NCBI GenBank assembly: GCA_026710155.1
Contig: JAPORQ010000006.1
Location: 1 to 64,000 of the forward strand
DNA length: 64,000 nt
Reading direction: 5' to 3'
Source of the DNA: Paracoccaceae bacterium
Lineage (GTDB): Bacteria; Pseudomonadota; Alphaproteobacteria; Rhodobacterales; Rhodobacteraceae
Program-made: the position numbers and the translations under genes
The notes under the pieces: generated by a model
What the model saw: only the letters and a program-made list of their open reading frames with translations
What the model was told of the DNA's origin: nothing
Database searches by the model: none
In this document: piece by piece, positions 19,979 through 28,957 of the stretch
How positions within the stretch are numbered: the first letter of the stretch is position 1
Layout of the letters: the number at the start of each line of letters is the position of its first letter

Positions 19979-19994
19979 ATAGATTAATTCTGGT

Positions 19995-20909
19995 TTATTG
20001 ATAATCGGCAGCGTTTTCTGCAGTAACCAGAACAGTTCCCGTGTCAATTACCGGATCAAGAGACCCACCATTGATCAAGCTCACTACGCTTTCAACCCCA
20101 ATTGCCCCCATATTGTAAGGGTTTTGTGCAACCGTGGCAGCCATTTCGCCAGCCAATACACTTTCTGCAGCATCAGGGTTGGCATCAAAGCCAACAACAA
20201 AGATGTCTCCAAGCATACCTGCATTCTTGATTGCTTCCATGGCACCCAAGGCCATATTGTCGTTGCTGGCAAAGACAGCTTTCAGATTGGGATTGCCGGT
20301 CAGGATATTTTCCATTACAGCCAACCCTTTGGCACGATCCCATTCGGCAGTCTGTTCTGCAACGATATTAAGACCACAGGCGGTTAATCCCGCGTTGGAA
20401 CCATCAGCCCGGGCCTTACCGGTTGATTGGGTAATGATACCCTGGAGAATTGCCACATCGGATCCTGCTGCAACATTTTCACAGATATGGGTTGCCGCAA
20501 GAGATGCTCCGGTTTCATTATCTGTTCCGATATAGGTCACACCTTCATTGGCACCCTTGGTATCGACAAATACAACTGGAACCCCGTCAGCAATGGCTTC
20601 ATCCACTACAGGAGCCAGCGCATTCGGATCAGTCGGGGCGAGTACGATACCAGCAGCACCCTTTACCAATTGGTCCTCTATCTGGGCAATTTGGGCAGGA
20701 ACATCTGATTCGGTTGGAGGCGCCAATACAACCACTTCCACACCCAGTTCCGCCGCTTTTTCCTCGGCTCCCCTTTGAACAGCAGCCCAGAATGGATTAC
20801 CGGCACCGGGACCTTTCATGCTGACCAAGATTTTCTGTGCCGACACACTCGTTGCAGTCATCAACAAACCAGTTGCAATGACTGCGATTAAACCAATAAT
20901 TCGTTTCAT
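19995..20909 (-). CDS. Sugar ABC transporter periplasmic binding protein
   Basis: A ribose/fructose-type (Peripla_BP_4) binding protein of 304 residues. The start at 20909 gives a clear signal peptide (MKRIIGLIAVIATGLLM, cleavage after SVSA) and has GGGAG upstream. The mature protein has the fold's typical segments IGTDNETGASLAA, AVFASNDNMALGAMEAI and VVGFDANPDA. It belongs with the permease and ATPase genes further upstream on the same strand (FrcBCA-like), but about 620 bases separate it from the permease. A perfect 18-base palindrome precedes it. Confidence 0.9.
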   Translation of the reverse strand: MKRIIGLIAVIATGLLMTATSVSAQKILVSMKGPGAGNPFWAAVQRGAEEKAAELGVEVVVLAPPTESDVPAQIAQIEDQLVKGAAGIVLAPTDPNALAPVVDEAIADGVPVVFVDTKGANEGVTYIGTDNETGASLAATHICENVAAGSDVAILQGIITQSTGKARADGSNAGLTACGLNIVAEQTAEWDRAKGLAVMENILTGNPNLKAVFASNDNMALGAMEAIKNAGMLGDIFVVGFDANPDAAESVLAGEMAATVAQNPYNMGAIGVESVVSLINGGSLDPVIDTGTVLVTAENAADYQ

Positions 20910-20960
20910 AAAAATCTCCCTTTTAAAAACAAATCGTATTTTGATTGGCAATTTTTAACA

Positions 20961-20978
20961 CAATTCCGGCCGGAATTG
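20961..20978. promoter_or_regulatory. Perfect 18-base palindrome, probable operator
   Basis: CAATTCCGGCCGGAATTG is perfectly palindromic and lies 52 bases upstream of the binding-protein start. Its length and symmetry fit a binding site for a dimeric repressor of the transporter. The regulator is not adjacent. Confidence 0.6.
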
Positions 20979-21275
20979 AAACAATTTTTCTAAATTAGAA
21001 TCAATGATTTTAGTGCTTTGATTAATTAAATACTGATCATTGATTGAAATACGGTTTGAGAATTTCATCAATCAAAATTAATTTTTGGCAGATTATTGAT
21101 ACAAATTTACAGGTTTGGACATGCCCATTTTGCTTAAAGACATATGGCCAATTGAGAATCCAGGGGAATATAAAATCCACTTTGCTAGATTTGACCGGAA
21201 GTCACAACCACTGGAAGTGTATGTAAGAAGTAAACAGAAATGGCAAGGTTGGCAAGAATATAGACCTGAGAAAAA

Positions 21276-21497
21276 ATGACTTTAACCAACCCTATATCTT
21301 TTCACTCATGCGATTTTACCATGAGAAGGGCGTTCGAATTGCACGGGGTGGTATTCAGATTATTAAAGCGACATTCAGATAAATATGAAGTTGAATTATT
21401 GGATTTTGGAAAAGAATTTATCGGACGCTTGAAAATCCGTTATTCCCAGAGGGATAAAGGGGTTGAATTACAACTAAACGAAGCAGGTGTGATTTGA
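21276..21497 (+). CDS. Possible small protein between the binding-protein and permease genes
   Basis: A 73-residue open frame in the gap between two leftward transporter genes but on the opposite strand. The sequence (FELHGVVFRLLKRHSDKYEV) looks protein-like, with no membrane segment, but there is no convincing ribosome-binding site and I recognise no family. The rest of 20979-21532 holds nothing I can identify. Confidence 0.25.
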   Translation: MTLTNPISFHSCDFTMRRAFELHGVVFRLLKRHSDKYEVELLDFGKEFIGRLKIRYSQRDKGVELQLNEAGVI

Positions 21498-21532
21498 CTG
21501 TAATTGTAGAATATCAGATTGACACCCGTGCC

Positions 21533-22555
21533 TTAGCTTCTTGTTCCCCAATCCCTTCGAAGTACATCAATGAAGACGGCAAGGACTATGATCCCGCCGA
21601 TAAGGATCTGTTGCCAAAAGCTACTTACATCATTAAGGTTCAACCCGTTTCTGATCAGTCCCATAATAAGTACACCACCAAAGATTCCCAATACCTGGCC
21701 ACGACCACCAAAAAAACTTGCCCCTCCAATGATCACTGCAGCTATTGCTTCAAGTTCCATACCCTGACCGGCATTGGGGAAACCCGAATTGGTTCGGCCA
21801 GCCATGATCAGCCCTGCCACACCGGCCATAAAACCGCAAATCGTATAGACGATAATCAGGGTTCGATCAACATTTATCCCACTTACCCGGGCTGCTTCAG
21901 GATTTCCACCAATGGCATATACCCGTCGCCCGAAAACAGTATGTTCAAGCAGAATCCAAAATACCAAATAAACGAATATGGTGAAGAGAAAGACAACAGG
22001 AAGATTATATCTCGTACCATCAAATTCACCAAGATAAATCTGGGCAGATCCCAGAAACCTGACAGGATCCGGAAGTCCTGAATAAGGCACGCCTCCCGAT
22101 ATCAGATTGGCCAATCCTCTGGCCATGAACAACATTCCCAAGGTCATTATGAAGGGGTGTGGCATTCTAAGTTTGGTTATGCCGACACCATTCACGAAAC
22201 CGGCCATCATCCCCATGAAAGGTGAAAGACACAGGACAATTGGCCAGGGAACCCCGGAGGCATTTGAGACTGCCAGAGTCATCATTCCAAGTGCTAAAAC
22301 AGAACCAACCGATAGATCAATACCGGCTGTAAGAATGACCAGAAACATTCCGATGGAAAGCATACCGTTGGCAGCCGTTTGCTTGAAAATATTGGAGATG
22401 TTTCGCCAGGACAGGAACACTTCAGGTTGCATGGCCCAAAGTACCAGACACATAACGACGATGACTATCAGTATTCCGTAACGATCGAAAAACGGAATCA
22501 TGCGAACATGCCAAGGCACCTCATTGTTCATTTCGTGATTACTTGACTCTGTCAT
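21533..22555 (-). CDS. Sugar ABC transporter permease (FrcC/RbsC type)
   Basis: A permease of about 340 residues with roughly nine hydrophobic segments. It carries the family landmarks MQPEVFLSWRNISNIFKQT, AGIDLSVGSVLALGMM and YAIGGNPEAARVSGINV. I chose the ATG at 22555 because GGGAG stands 8 bases before it; an in-frame ATG at 22573 is possible. Either start overlaps the end of the ATPase gene, so the two are coupled. It forms the membrane channel of a monosaccharide importer. Confidence 0.9.
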   Translation of the reverse strand: MTESSNHEMNNEVPWHVRMIPFFDRYGILIVIVVMCLVLWAMQPEVFLSWRNISNIFKQTAANGMLSIGMFLVILTAGIDLSVGSVLALGMMTLAVSNASGVPWPIVLCLSPFMGMMAGFVNGVGITKLRMPHPFIMTLGMLFMARGLANLISGGVPYSGLPDPVRFLGSAQIYLGEFDGTRYNLPVVFLFTIFVYLVFWILLEHTVFGRRVYAIGGNPEAARVSGINVDRTLIIVYTICGFMAGVAGLIMAGRTNSGFPNAGQGMELEAIAAVIIGGASFFGGRGQVLGIFGGVLIMGLIRNGLNLNDVSSFWQQILIGGIIVLAVFIDVLRRDWGTRS

Positions 22556-23342
22556 GAGCCAACTCCCTAACATTTTCCTTGGTACCCATTATCCATCCGA
22601 TGACTTCACTACGACTGGTGTCCTTGAGATACGACTCACTGAAGTTTGCTCCATGATAAAGGGCCATGACCCGGTCACAAACATAGAATATATCATCCAT
22701 CCGGTGGCTGATGATCACAACCGAAATACCCCGGTCCTTAAGTCCCACGATCATATCGAGTACCTTGCCAACCTCCTTGATGGCCAATGCCGCTGTTGGT
22801 TCATCCATAATGACCACCCGAGCTTTAAATGCGATTGAACGGGCTATTGCAACTGCCTGGCGCTGTCCTCCAGACAATTCTTCAACCTTTTGTTCCACAC
22901 TCTTGACCTGTATTTTCAGGTTGTCAAGGTGATCTTTGGCCATTTGCAAACCCTTCTTGTGATCAAACAGTGATATCAATCCACCCAGGACCTTACGCTT
23001 GGGTTCACGACCCAAATAAATATTTTCTGCAATGTTCATGTTGCCGGCAAGGGCAAGATCCTGATAGACCATTTCTATACCGAGACCACGAGCATCTCTT
23101 GGACTGTGAAACTGTACCTGTTTGCCATCAAAGTGCAAACTTCCCTTACTCGGTGGATACAATCCAGAAAGGACTTTCATGAGTGTTGACTTGCCGGCAC
23201 CATTATCACCGACGACACCCAGGACTTCACCGGGCCAAAGCTGCAAATTCACGTCCCTGAGGGCAGTAACTGCTCCAAAATATTTTGAAATGTTACTTGC
23301 TTCCAGCAGGGGTGTACCAAAATTTGTGTTTTGCAGTGGCAA
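22539..23342 (-). CDS. Sugar ABC transporter ATP-binding protein (single domain, FrcA type)
   Basis: A 267-residue ATPase with Walker A GDNGAGKST, signature LSGGQRQ, Walker B VVIMDEPTA and the switch His in VVIISHRMDD. Unlike RbsA it has a single nucleotide-binding domain, as in the fructose-type FrcA transporters, so it should act as a homodimer. It is the first gene of the leftward transporter run. Confidence 0.9.
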   Translation of the reverse strand: MPLQNTNFGTPLLEASNISKYFGAVTALRDVNLQLWPGEVLGVVGDNGAGKSTLMKVLSGLYPPSKGSLHFDGKQVQFHSPRDARGLGIEMVYQDLALAGNMNIAENIYLGREPKRKVLGGLISLFDHKKGLQMAKDHLDNLKIQVKSVEQKVEELSGGQRQAVAIARSIAFKARVVIMDEPTAALAIKEVGKVLDMIVGLKDRGISVVIISHRMDDIFYVCDRVMALYHGANFSESYLKDTSRSEVIGWIMGTKENVRELAHDRVK

Positions 23343-23491
23343 GGTCGGTGTCTTCTTTTACTGATTCCAATGATTCAAAGTTCAATTACATATTACATGA
23401 TTAATGTCAATATCAGACAGATTTAGATTTAGGATTCAGCCAAGACATTTACGGGGAGTGATAGGTACAGAATAAAGTGTTTTGCTTTTTC

Positions 23492-23519
23492 TTGACATTA
23501 ATATATAGTCCTATATTAT
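23492..23519 (+). promoter_or_regulatory. Promoter with overlapping inverted repeat before the RAMA/DUF3800 genes
   Basis: TTGACA (23492-23497) and TATTAT (23514-23519) are separated by 16 bases, close to the sigma-70 consensus. Within the spacer and -10, AATATA (23500-23505) and TATATT (23512-23517) form an inverted repeat that could be an autoregulatory operator. The ATG of the first gene follows about 45 bases on. Confidence 0.55.
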
Positions 23520-23564
23520 ACTAATTATGAAACAATTTTACTAAAATAAACTAAATGTGATATA

Positions 23565-24104
23565 ATGATGAGTAAGTATGTATATATTCCATTTGATCGT
23601 AAGTTCTACAATGACATCATCCGATTTTCCGATGGTCAACTTGACCCGGTAGATTTCATTGAAGATCAGGTGTACTATTTTATTGAGCGCAATCTTTATA
23701 GTCATGCCTTTGCATGGTTTGGAGACAGACTGATTGAGTTCGCAAAAATCCACTTTGAACACCATGTGGAAAAACTTGAAGCGGAATTTGCTCGTGGTAA
23801 TATTTTACCAGAAATGGAAGCTCCTCTCGTGTGGAAAGAAGTAACGATATCCTCCGGTACCGATGTGAGAATGCAATATGGGGGGTCTTACCACTTCGCG
23901 CGTGTAAAAAACGGGAAGATCGAAGACCAGGACGGTAGGTTTAGCCCTTCAGAGTGGGCTTCTAAGGTTGCAAATGGAACAAATCGTAACGCGTGGCGTG
24001 ACCTTGATTTCAGGTTGTCTCACAATGAATCGTGGATTTCCGCATCCCATCTTCGCGTTAATATACGTGAAGTTTTGAACGAATTGGGAAATCAAGAAAT
24101 TTAG
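23565..24104 (+). CDS. RAMA-like domain protein in an accessory locus
   Basis: A 179-residue protein of unknown function. Residues about 86-150 (PLVWKEVTISSGTDVRMQYG, then FARVKNGKIEDQDGRFSPSE and NRNAWRDLDF) resemble the RAMA domain, a module found with restriction and DNA-modification enzymes. The first 80 residues are acidic and helical, with FIEDQVYYFIERN, and resemble no family I can name. A consensus-like promoter stands upstream and a DUF3800 gene follows after about 150 bases. The start may be the second Met codon (23568). Confidence 0.6.
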   Translation: MMSKYVYIPFDRKFYNDIIRFSDGQLDPVDFIEDQVYYFIERNLYSHAFAWFGDRLIEFAKIHFEHHVEKLEAEFARGNILPEMEAPLVWKEVTISSGTDVRMQYGGSYHFARVKNGKIEDQDGRFSPSEWASKVANGTNRNAWRDLDFRLSHNESWISASHLRVNIREVLNELGNQEI

Positions 24105-24252
24105 AATTCTAAACCATGACAAGCTACCAGGATAAGGAGTAGGTAAATGATAAAACATGATTACGAGCGCAGCATGAAATATGAACAGACAAACGCAAAA
24201 TAGATTACCAATAAGTGGCACTTTCAGCTTAGAGTAGGGGTTGAGAGGTGTA

Positions 24253-25041
24253 ATGACGCCGGAATATAGCGATTACATTGTGTATGTAGATGAAAGTGGT
24301 GATCATGGGATGAGATCGATTCATCAAGAATATCCAGTATTTTCCCTTGCCTTCTGTATATTCAAAAAATCGGATTATGTATTCGATATTGATCCTGGCT
24401 TGAACTTTCTAAAGTCCAAATACTGGGGCCATTGGGATGTTGTATTGCATGAACATGATATTCGTAAAAACAGGTCAGATGACTGGTCATTCTTAACCGA
24501 CGGTAAGTTAAGAAATAGCTTTCTTTCTGATATAAATACACTGATCGAAGAATCAAAAATTTACATAATCGCGAGTGTAATTCATAAGAAAGATTTAACC
24601 AAGTATCCCTCACTGCAAAACCCATACGAATTAGCTATGTTTTTTTGCATGGAGCGGTTAAACGACTGGTTAATCAACAAGAACCAAACGGGTCGGATTA
24701 TTCAAGTACATTTTGAATCCCGTGGCAAAAACGAGGATAGTAAGCTTAAGGATGATTTTCGGCAGATTCGGAATAATACTCCAACCTCTGAACCATCGAG
24801 AACAGATTTTAGCAAAATCACCTACCGCATGAGGTTTTTGGATAAAAAAGTCAATTCAACAGGTTTGCAACTGGCAGATCTTGTTGTTCGCCCAATTGGA
24901 CTGCATAGTTTTAAACCAGATCAGCCTAATCGGGCTTTTGAAATCATCAATAACAAATTCATCACACTCAACAATGGATATTATCAAGGAAAGTGCCTGA
25001 AAATATTTCCCGATTTGCAAAACAAAGAAAAGCCTCGGTAA
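24253..25041 (+). CDS. DUF3800 protein
   Basis: A 262-residue DUF3800 protein. The family signature YVDESGD is at residues 11-17 and the C-terminal acidic motif is in STGLQLADLVVRPIG. DUF3800 proteins have an RNase H-like arrangement of acidic residues and are often found in defence or mobile-element contexts; no activity is established here. I chose the ATG at 24253 because GAGAGGTG precedes it; an in-frame TTG at 24241 is less likely. Its stop codon lies inside the stem of a strong downstream hairpin. Confidence 0.85.
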   Translation: MTPEYSDYIVYVDESGDHGMRSIHQEYPVFSLAFCIFKKSDYVFDIDPGLNFLKSKYWGHWDVVLHEHDIRKNRSDDWSFLTDGKLRNSFLSDINTLIEESKIYIIASVIHKKDLTKYPSLQNPYELAMFFCMERLNDWLINKNQTGRIIQVHFESRGKNEDSKLKDDFRQIRNNTPTSEPSRTDFSKITYRMRFLDKKVNSTGLQLADLVVRPIGLHSFKPDQPNRAFEIINNKFITLNNGYYQGKCLKIFPDLQNKEKPR

Positions 25042-25075
25042 ATACCGAGGCTTTGCCGACCGGGTAGTCCCAGTC
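25029..25075 (+). ncRNA. Tandem hairpins overlapping the DUF3800 stop (candidate DUF3800-associated RNA)
   Basis: The first hairpin has a 12-base perfect stem, AAAGCCTCGGTA (25029-25040) with TACCGAGGCTTT (25043-25054). The second, GACCGGG (25058-25064) with CCCAGTC (25069-25075), has one mismatch and loop TAGT. A terminator alone would not need the second hairpin, and no U-run follows it. Structured RNA motifs next to DUF3800 genes have been described computationally; whether this is one of those families needs a covariance-model search. Confidence 0.5.
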
Positions 25076-25211
25076 CCTTTAGTGAGTTATTAAATTAACA
25101 GTAATTAATAAAAAAGTCAAGAGAATATTTTTAGATTCAATATATATTTCCTACCGATAGGGTTGTCACTATTTAAGGGCAATCCTCGGAGGTATACTAT
25201 TACCACCAACC

Positions 25212-25332
25212 AGATACCATGGGCTTGACAGTTTCCTGCCCTTTGTAACAAAAGGAGCGGGAAACGGGGAGAGACCCCGAAACGGGTTTCTCCATCAATT
25301 TCATCCTGAAAGGAGTCGCGCCCATGGTATCT
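25212..25332. repeat. Palindromic element able to fold as a three-way junction
   Basis: A perfect 13-base inverted repeat, AGATACCATGGGC (25212-25224) with GCCCATGGTATCT (25320-25332), encloses two further hairpins. These are GTTTCC/GGAAAC with CCTTT/AAAGG (25231-25265), and GAGA-CCCG/CGGG-TCTC (25271-25292). The nested design suggests a structured RNA or a palindromic mobile unit. An 80-codon frame crosses the element on the minus strand but looks like a by-product of the repeat. Confidence 0.45.
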
Positions 25333-25422
25333 AACTACCAAATGACTCGTGATTCCCACCCTTTCATCGTAAGAGATATGAACTGCTTAGCCGGAACCGG
25401 AAACTGTCCAGTTATAATGAAC

Positions 25423-25548
25423 AACTAGGCAGTTAAAGATTCAGCAATTTATCAATATCTCTAGGGCTAAGGTCAAATTTTGATGTGGACTGTTTGATAC
25501 TATCTCTCTCAACCCGTCCTTGATCTTTCTGCGAGAAAATTATCTCAA
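25423..25548 (-). pseudogene. Possible gene remnant (41 codons without start)
   Basis: On the minus strand a short open frame ends ...SPRDIDKLLNL before a TAA and begins right after an in-frame stop, with no start codon. It reads like the C-terminus of a protein but cannot be assigned. The rest of 25333-25755 holds nothing else I can identify. Confidence 0.15.
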
Positions 25549-25755
25549 ATGTGTATTATCTTCAACAACATCTTGAGAACAACAAAATATATTAAATTCA
25601 GACTTCCTGCCTCAGAATAACAAATCAACAGAATCATCAATGTTTTGTCCCAATACCAAAGTACATCACTTTGATCATTCAAATGTAATTCAAAAAACTA
25701 TATTGCTTTTCCATCAGTACAAAAAGAATTCAAATTTACTGGTGGATGAATCATT

Positions 25756-28185
25756 TTGAAAAGCCAAGCAAATATTGTGGTGATCGGTGGGGGAATAGCC
25801 GGGTGTTCTACCCTCTACCATTTGGGTGTTGAGGGTTGTCGTGATGTAGTCCTTTTGGAAAGGGATACCCTGACTTCTGGAACCACTTGGCATTCAGCAG
25901 CACAAGTGACCAGTTTTGGCACCAACCAAACTATGCTCGGCCTAAAATCGCATTCCATAAAACTCTACAGGGAATTGGCCTGCGATCCATCATATCCTGT
26001 CAGCTATAATTATGCTGATGGCGGTATACGTCTGGCAAGCAAGCAGGATCATCTGGACGGCTATCACCACTTTGTTTCACTGGCAAAAGGGATGGGAATT
26101 GATCTTGAAGTTATTGACCCTGATGAATGCAAAAGGCGAAATCCGCTCATTTCCACCGAGGGGCTGGTTGGAGGATTGTGGGACCCGCATGATGGTCATA
26201 TCGACCCGGCTCAATTGTGTCAGGCATTGGCCTTCAGAGCCAGAAAGAATGGCGCTCAAATTTATCAAAAGACCAAAGTGACAGGCCTGGTTCAGAAAAA
26301 GGATGATTCTTGGCTGGTTGAAACCAACAAGGGCACAATTCATTGCCAGACGATTGTCAATGCGAGTGGATACCGGGTTAATGAAGTTGCTTCTCTGATG
26401 GGGGTTCATCATCCAGTGATATCCATGGAACACCAATATCTGATTACCGAATCCATTGCCGAAATAGAAATGGCAGGCAAGAGAATTCCCCTTCTCCGTT
26501 GCCCGACTGACGATTTCTATTGCAGACAGGAAAAACAGGGACTTTTGGTTGGTTTTTATGAACAGGAATGCAAACCCTGGGGACTTGACGGCATTGACCC
26601 GGCCTTTACCAATGATTTGTGCCCTGATGATCTTGATCGGATTGCCGATGTCTTCGAGAATGCGGTCGGGCGATTACCAGTTCTGGCAAATGCCGGCATA
26701 CACACGATCGTCAATGGTCCAATTACCTATTCGGCTGACGGACTTCCCCTTGTAGGGCCTGTGCCGGGTCGAAGAAACGCCTTTTGCATCGTTGGACTTA
26801 GAGCGGGATTGGGTGAAGGCGGGGGGCACGGATGGTTGCTGGCACAGCAAATCGTGCATGGTGAAGCCTGTTATGATACCTGGTCCTTGGACCCAAGGAG
26901 ATTCGATCCGCATGCCGATATTGAATTCACAACCAAAAAAGCCATTGAGGATTACCAAAATGAGTTTCGCTTCCACATGCCTCATGAATACCGGCCCGCT
27001 GGCAGGAAACGGCGTCTCACCCAACTGACCGAACATTTGGCTAGCCTTGGCGCAATATTAGCACCACTCAATGGTTGGGAGCGGAGTATGGTCTATGCTT
27101 CCAATTCAGATTTCAAAATAACTCCCTCATTTGTAAAAAACGACTTGAATGACCTGATCAGGGATGAGATTCTTCATCTGAACAAAAATGTTGGCATTGC
27201 CGAAGTGAACGGGTTCAACCGAATTGAAATCACAGGGGTGGGTTTTCAACAGTGGCTTGATCGACTTTCCTGTTCGAAAATACCAGAAGAACATGGGCGA
27301 ATTGGTCTGTGCTATTTCTTGAACCATCATGGTATGGTCAAGTCTGAAGCCACACTGGTAAACATGGGTGATCGCTTTTGGTATGGTTCGGCTGCTGCTT
27401 CCGAGATACATGATTGGGATTGGTTATCAGCCCATCTCCCCAATGATGGTTCAATACAACTGACTTCCCTGACCGAGGAATATCAAATTATATTGCTGGC
27501 AGGTCCCAAAGCCCCTGAATTGGTAAGAAACATCTTGAATACCGAGGTTTTTGCATCCCCCCTACAATGGGGACATGTTAGGGAAGTGAATATCGACGGC
27601 GTTGAGATTTACCTCTTTAACCTGAGTTATTCGGGTGAACTGGCATTCGAACTCCACGTACCAAGTGAAAAACTTCTCGATACCTGGCAGTACATTATGA
27701 AGGCAGGTGAAGGCCTTCGAATAAGGCCTTTTGGAAGTCTGGCAATCGAAAGCATGAGGTTGGAGAAAGGGTACAAGCATTGGAAAGCCGATCTTTTGAC
27801 TGAATTTGATCCTTATGAATCAGGTTTGGGCATGTTTGTCCGCAACAAGGAGAACTTTCTAGGCAGGGATGTTTTGTTGCAAAGAACCCAGGAAGGAACA
27901 GGAAACAGCTTTATCTTGTTGAATATTGATAGCCAGGAGGCTTTTGCACACCCAGGCTCAACAATCTATGGTAATGGTGAAGTTGTTGGAACGGTAACTT
28001 CAGGTGACTTTGGATATAGAACGAATACAAACCTTGCCATGGGCTTTGTAAGGTTGGCAGAAAACGAAGTGGCAAATGTCACATTTGAAATCGATCTCCA
28101 TAATCAAAGGGCAAGGGCCAAGTTATTATCCAAACCTCCATTTGTTCCAGATAATGTGTTGAGGAAACAAAGTATACTTCGATAG
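25756..28185 (+). CDS. FAD/folate-type dimethylglycine/sarcosine dehydrogenase-family oxidoreductase
   Basis: An 809-residue two-part enzyme. Residues 1-400 are a DAO-type FAD domain with GGGIAGC at 11-17 and TTWHSAAQ, whose His is the site of covalent FAD attachment in dimethylglycine dehydrogenases. A linker (FAO_M-like) follows, then a GCV_T/aminomethyltransferase-like folate-binding domain (about 440-800; SGELAFELHVPSE, SMRLEKGYKHW). Such enzymes oxidatively demethylate N-methyl amino acids and pass the carbon to tetrahydrofolate. The start is TTG at 25756, after GGTGGA. Its last 21 bases are duplicated 9.4 kb away beside mutL. Confidence 0.88.
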   Translation: MKSQANIVVIGGGIAGCSTLYHLGVEGCRDVVLLERDTLTSGTTWHSAAQVTSFGTNQTMLGLKSHSIKLYRELACDPSYPVSYNYADGGIRLASKQDHLDGYHHFVSLAKGMGIDLEVIDPDECKRRNPLISTEGLVGGLWDPHDGHIDPAQLCQALAFRARKNGAQIYQKTKVTGLVQKKDDSWLVETNKGTIHCQTIVNASGYRVNEVASLMGVHHPVISMEHQYLITESIAEIEMAGKRIPLLRCPTDDFYCRQEKQGLLVGFYEQECKPWGLDGIDPAFTNDLCPDDLDRIADVFENAVGRLPVLANAGIHTIVNGPITYSADGLPLVGPVPGRRNAFCIVGLRAGLGEGGGHGWLLAQQIVHGEACYDTWSLDPRRFDPHADIEFTTKKAIEDYQNEFRFHMPHEYRPAGRKRRLTQLTEHLASLGAILAPLNGWERSMVYASNSDFKITPSFVKNDLNDLIRDEILHLNKNVGIAEVNGFNRIEITGVGFQQWLDRLSCSKIPEEHGRIGLCYFLNHHGMVKSEATLVNMGDRFWYGSAAASEIHDWDWLSAHLPNDGSIQLTSLTEEYQIILLAGPKAPELVRNILNTEVFASPLQWGHVREVNIDGVEIYLFNLSYSGELAFELHVPSEKLLDTWQYIMKAGEGLRIRPFGSLAIESMRLEKGYKHWKADLLTEFDPYESGLGMFVRNKENFLGRDVLLQRTQEGTGNSFILLNIDSQEAFAHPGSTIYGNGEVVGTVTSGDFGYRTNTNLAMGFVRLAENEVANVTFEIDLHNQRARAKLLSKPPFVPDNVLRKQSILR

Positions 28186-28406
28186 ATTTCCACCCAGCTT
28201 GATCTGTCTTCAGGTTCTGCCGAATGGCTTCTCGATATCTGCCAGTTTCATTTCTATGTAGGTTGGTCTCCCATGGTTGCACTGGCCTGAATGTGGTGTA
28301 TTTTCCATTTCTCGCAACAATTCATTCATTTCCGATATGGTCAACGTCCTGCCAGCACGAATGGAGCCATGACAAGACATTCTGCTGATGACCTCGTTTA
28401 TCTTTT
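28165..28406. repeat. Left copy of a 242-base direct repeat
   Basis: This stretch matches 37541-37782 with only about six differences, all in its first third, and has the same length. It contains the true end of the FAD oxidoreductase and a copy of the 3' end of mutL. The two copies bracket the segment 28407-37540. Confidence 0.95.
28210..28406 (-). pseudogene. mutL 3' fragment
   Basis: This is a near-identical copy of the last 197 bases of mutL, including its TGA stop (28210-28212) and the codons for the SCHGSIRAG and CNHGRP motifs. Homology stops abruptly at 28406, so no start or upstream coding sequence exists. It is a by-product of whatever inserted the 9.1 kb segment to its right. Confidence 0.93.
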
Positions 28407-28566
28407 CCCTTGCTTGAAGATGACCTCAATGTATAAAGCATAAAGTAACCACTTCGGTATCCCCAACGGTTTTTATTTTCAGGGGAACACCAATCATGCA
28501 TTCATGCAACCCAAATCTCCATGACTATTTCACTTCAAGGCAAAGGACTTTTGAAAGTTTGTGTCT

Positions 28567-28755
28567 GGTAATTATACCAATACAACTAATTAATAACCGA
28601 TAGGCTAATCATAATCATATGGTTTTTGATACCCTTGTCTAATTGGAATTTAACCTGGTAACAGCGTCCAATGGTGATTGAGTCTGTGGTTTCAAATTTT
28701 ACTGGTAGTTGGTTAAGGGCTATGAGTCTTTAATTAGTTGTATTGGTATTATAAC
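28567..28755. mobile_element. MITE-like element with about 27-base terminal inverted repeats
   Basis: The left end contains ACCAATACAACTAATTAA, matched exactly on the other strand at the right end (TTAATTAGTTGTATTGGT). Both ends are capped by GGT/ACC with a few mismatches between. The 189-base element has no reading frame. It lies inside the inserted segment, in the gene-free stretch 28407-28957. No clear target duplication is visible. Confidence 0.55.
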
Positions 28756-28957
28756 CTGATACCAACATATTCATTGTCTTTGTAATTTTCTGAATTTCAA
28801 ATTTAGATTAACATTCCTATTCATGTAAACTCCAGTTTTATTGTTAAATTCAGGAAAGCCTGAACTTAACAGGAGGTTTTGTTAATGTATTTTTCAGTAT
28901 GATTACAGGCTTACAGACTCATAATATTCTACTTTCAAAGGCGGCCGTTGGCACCGT

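Noticed and set aside
25212-25332. Hammerhead-type ribozyme in the three-way junction
   Set aside because: The conserved CUGAUGA and GAAA core segments do not appear in the required places on either strand.
25117-25359. 80-codon minus-strand frame near the DUF3800 gene
   Set aside because: It crosses the nested palindrome, so the reading frame is better explained by the repeat structure than by coding.
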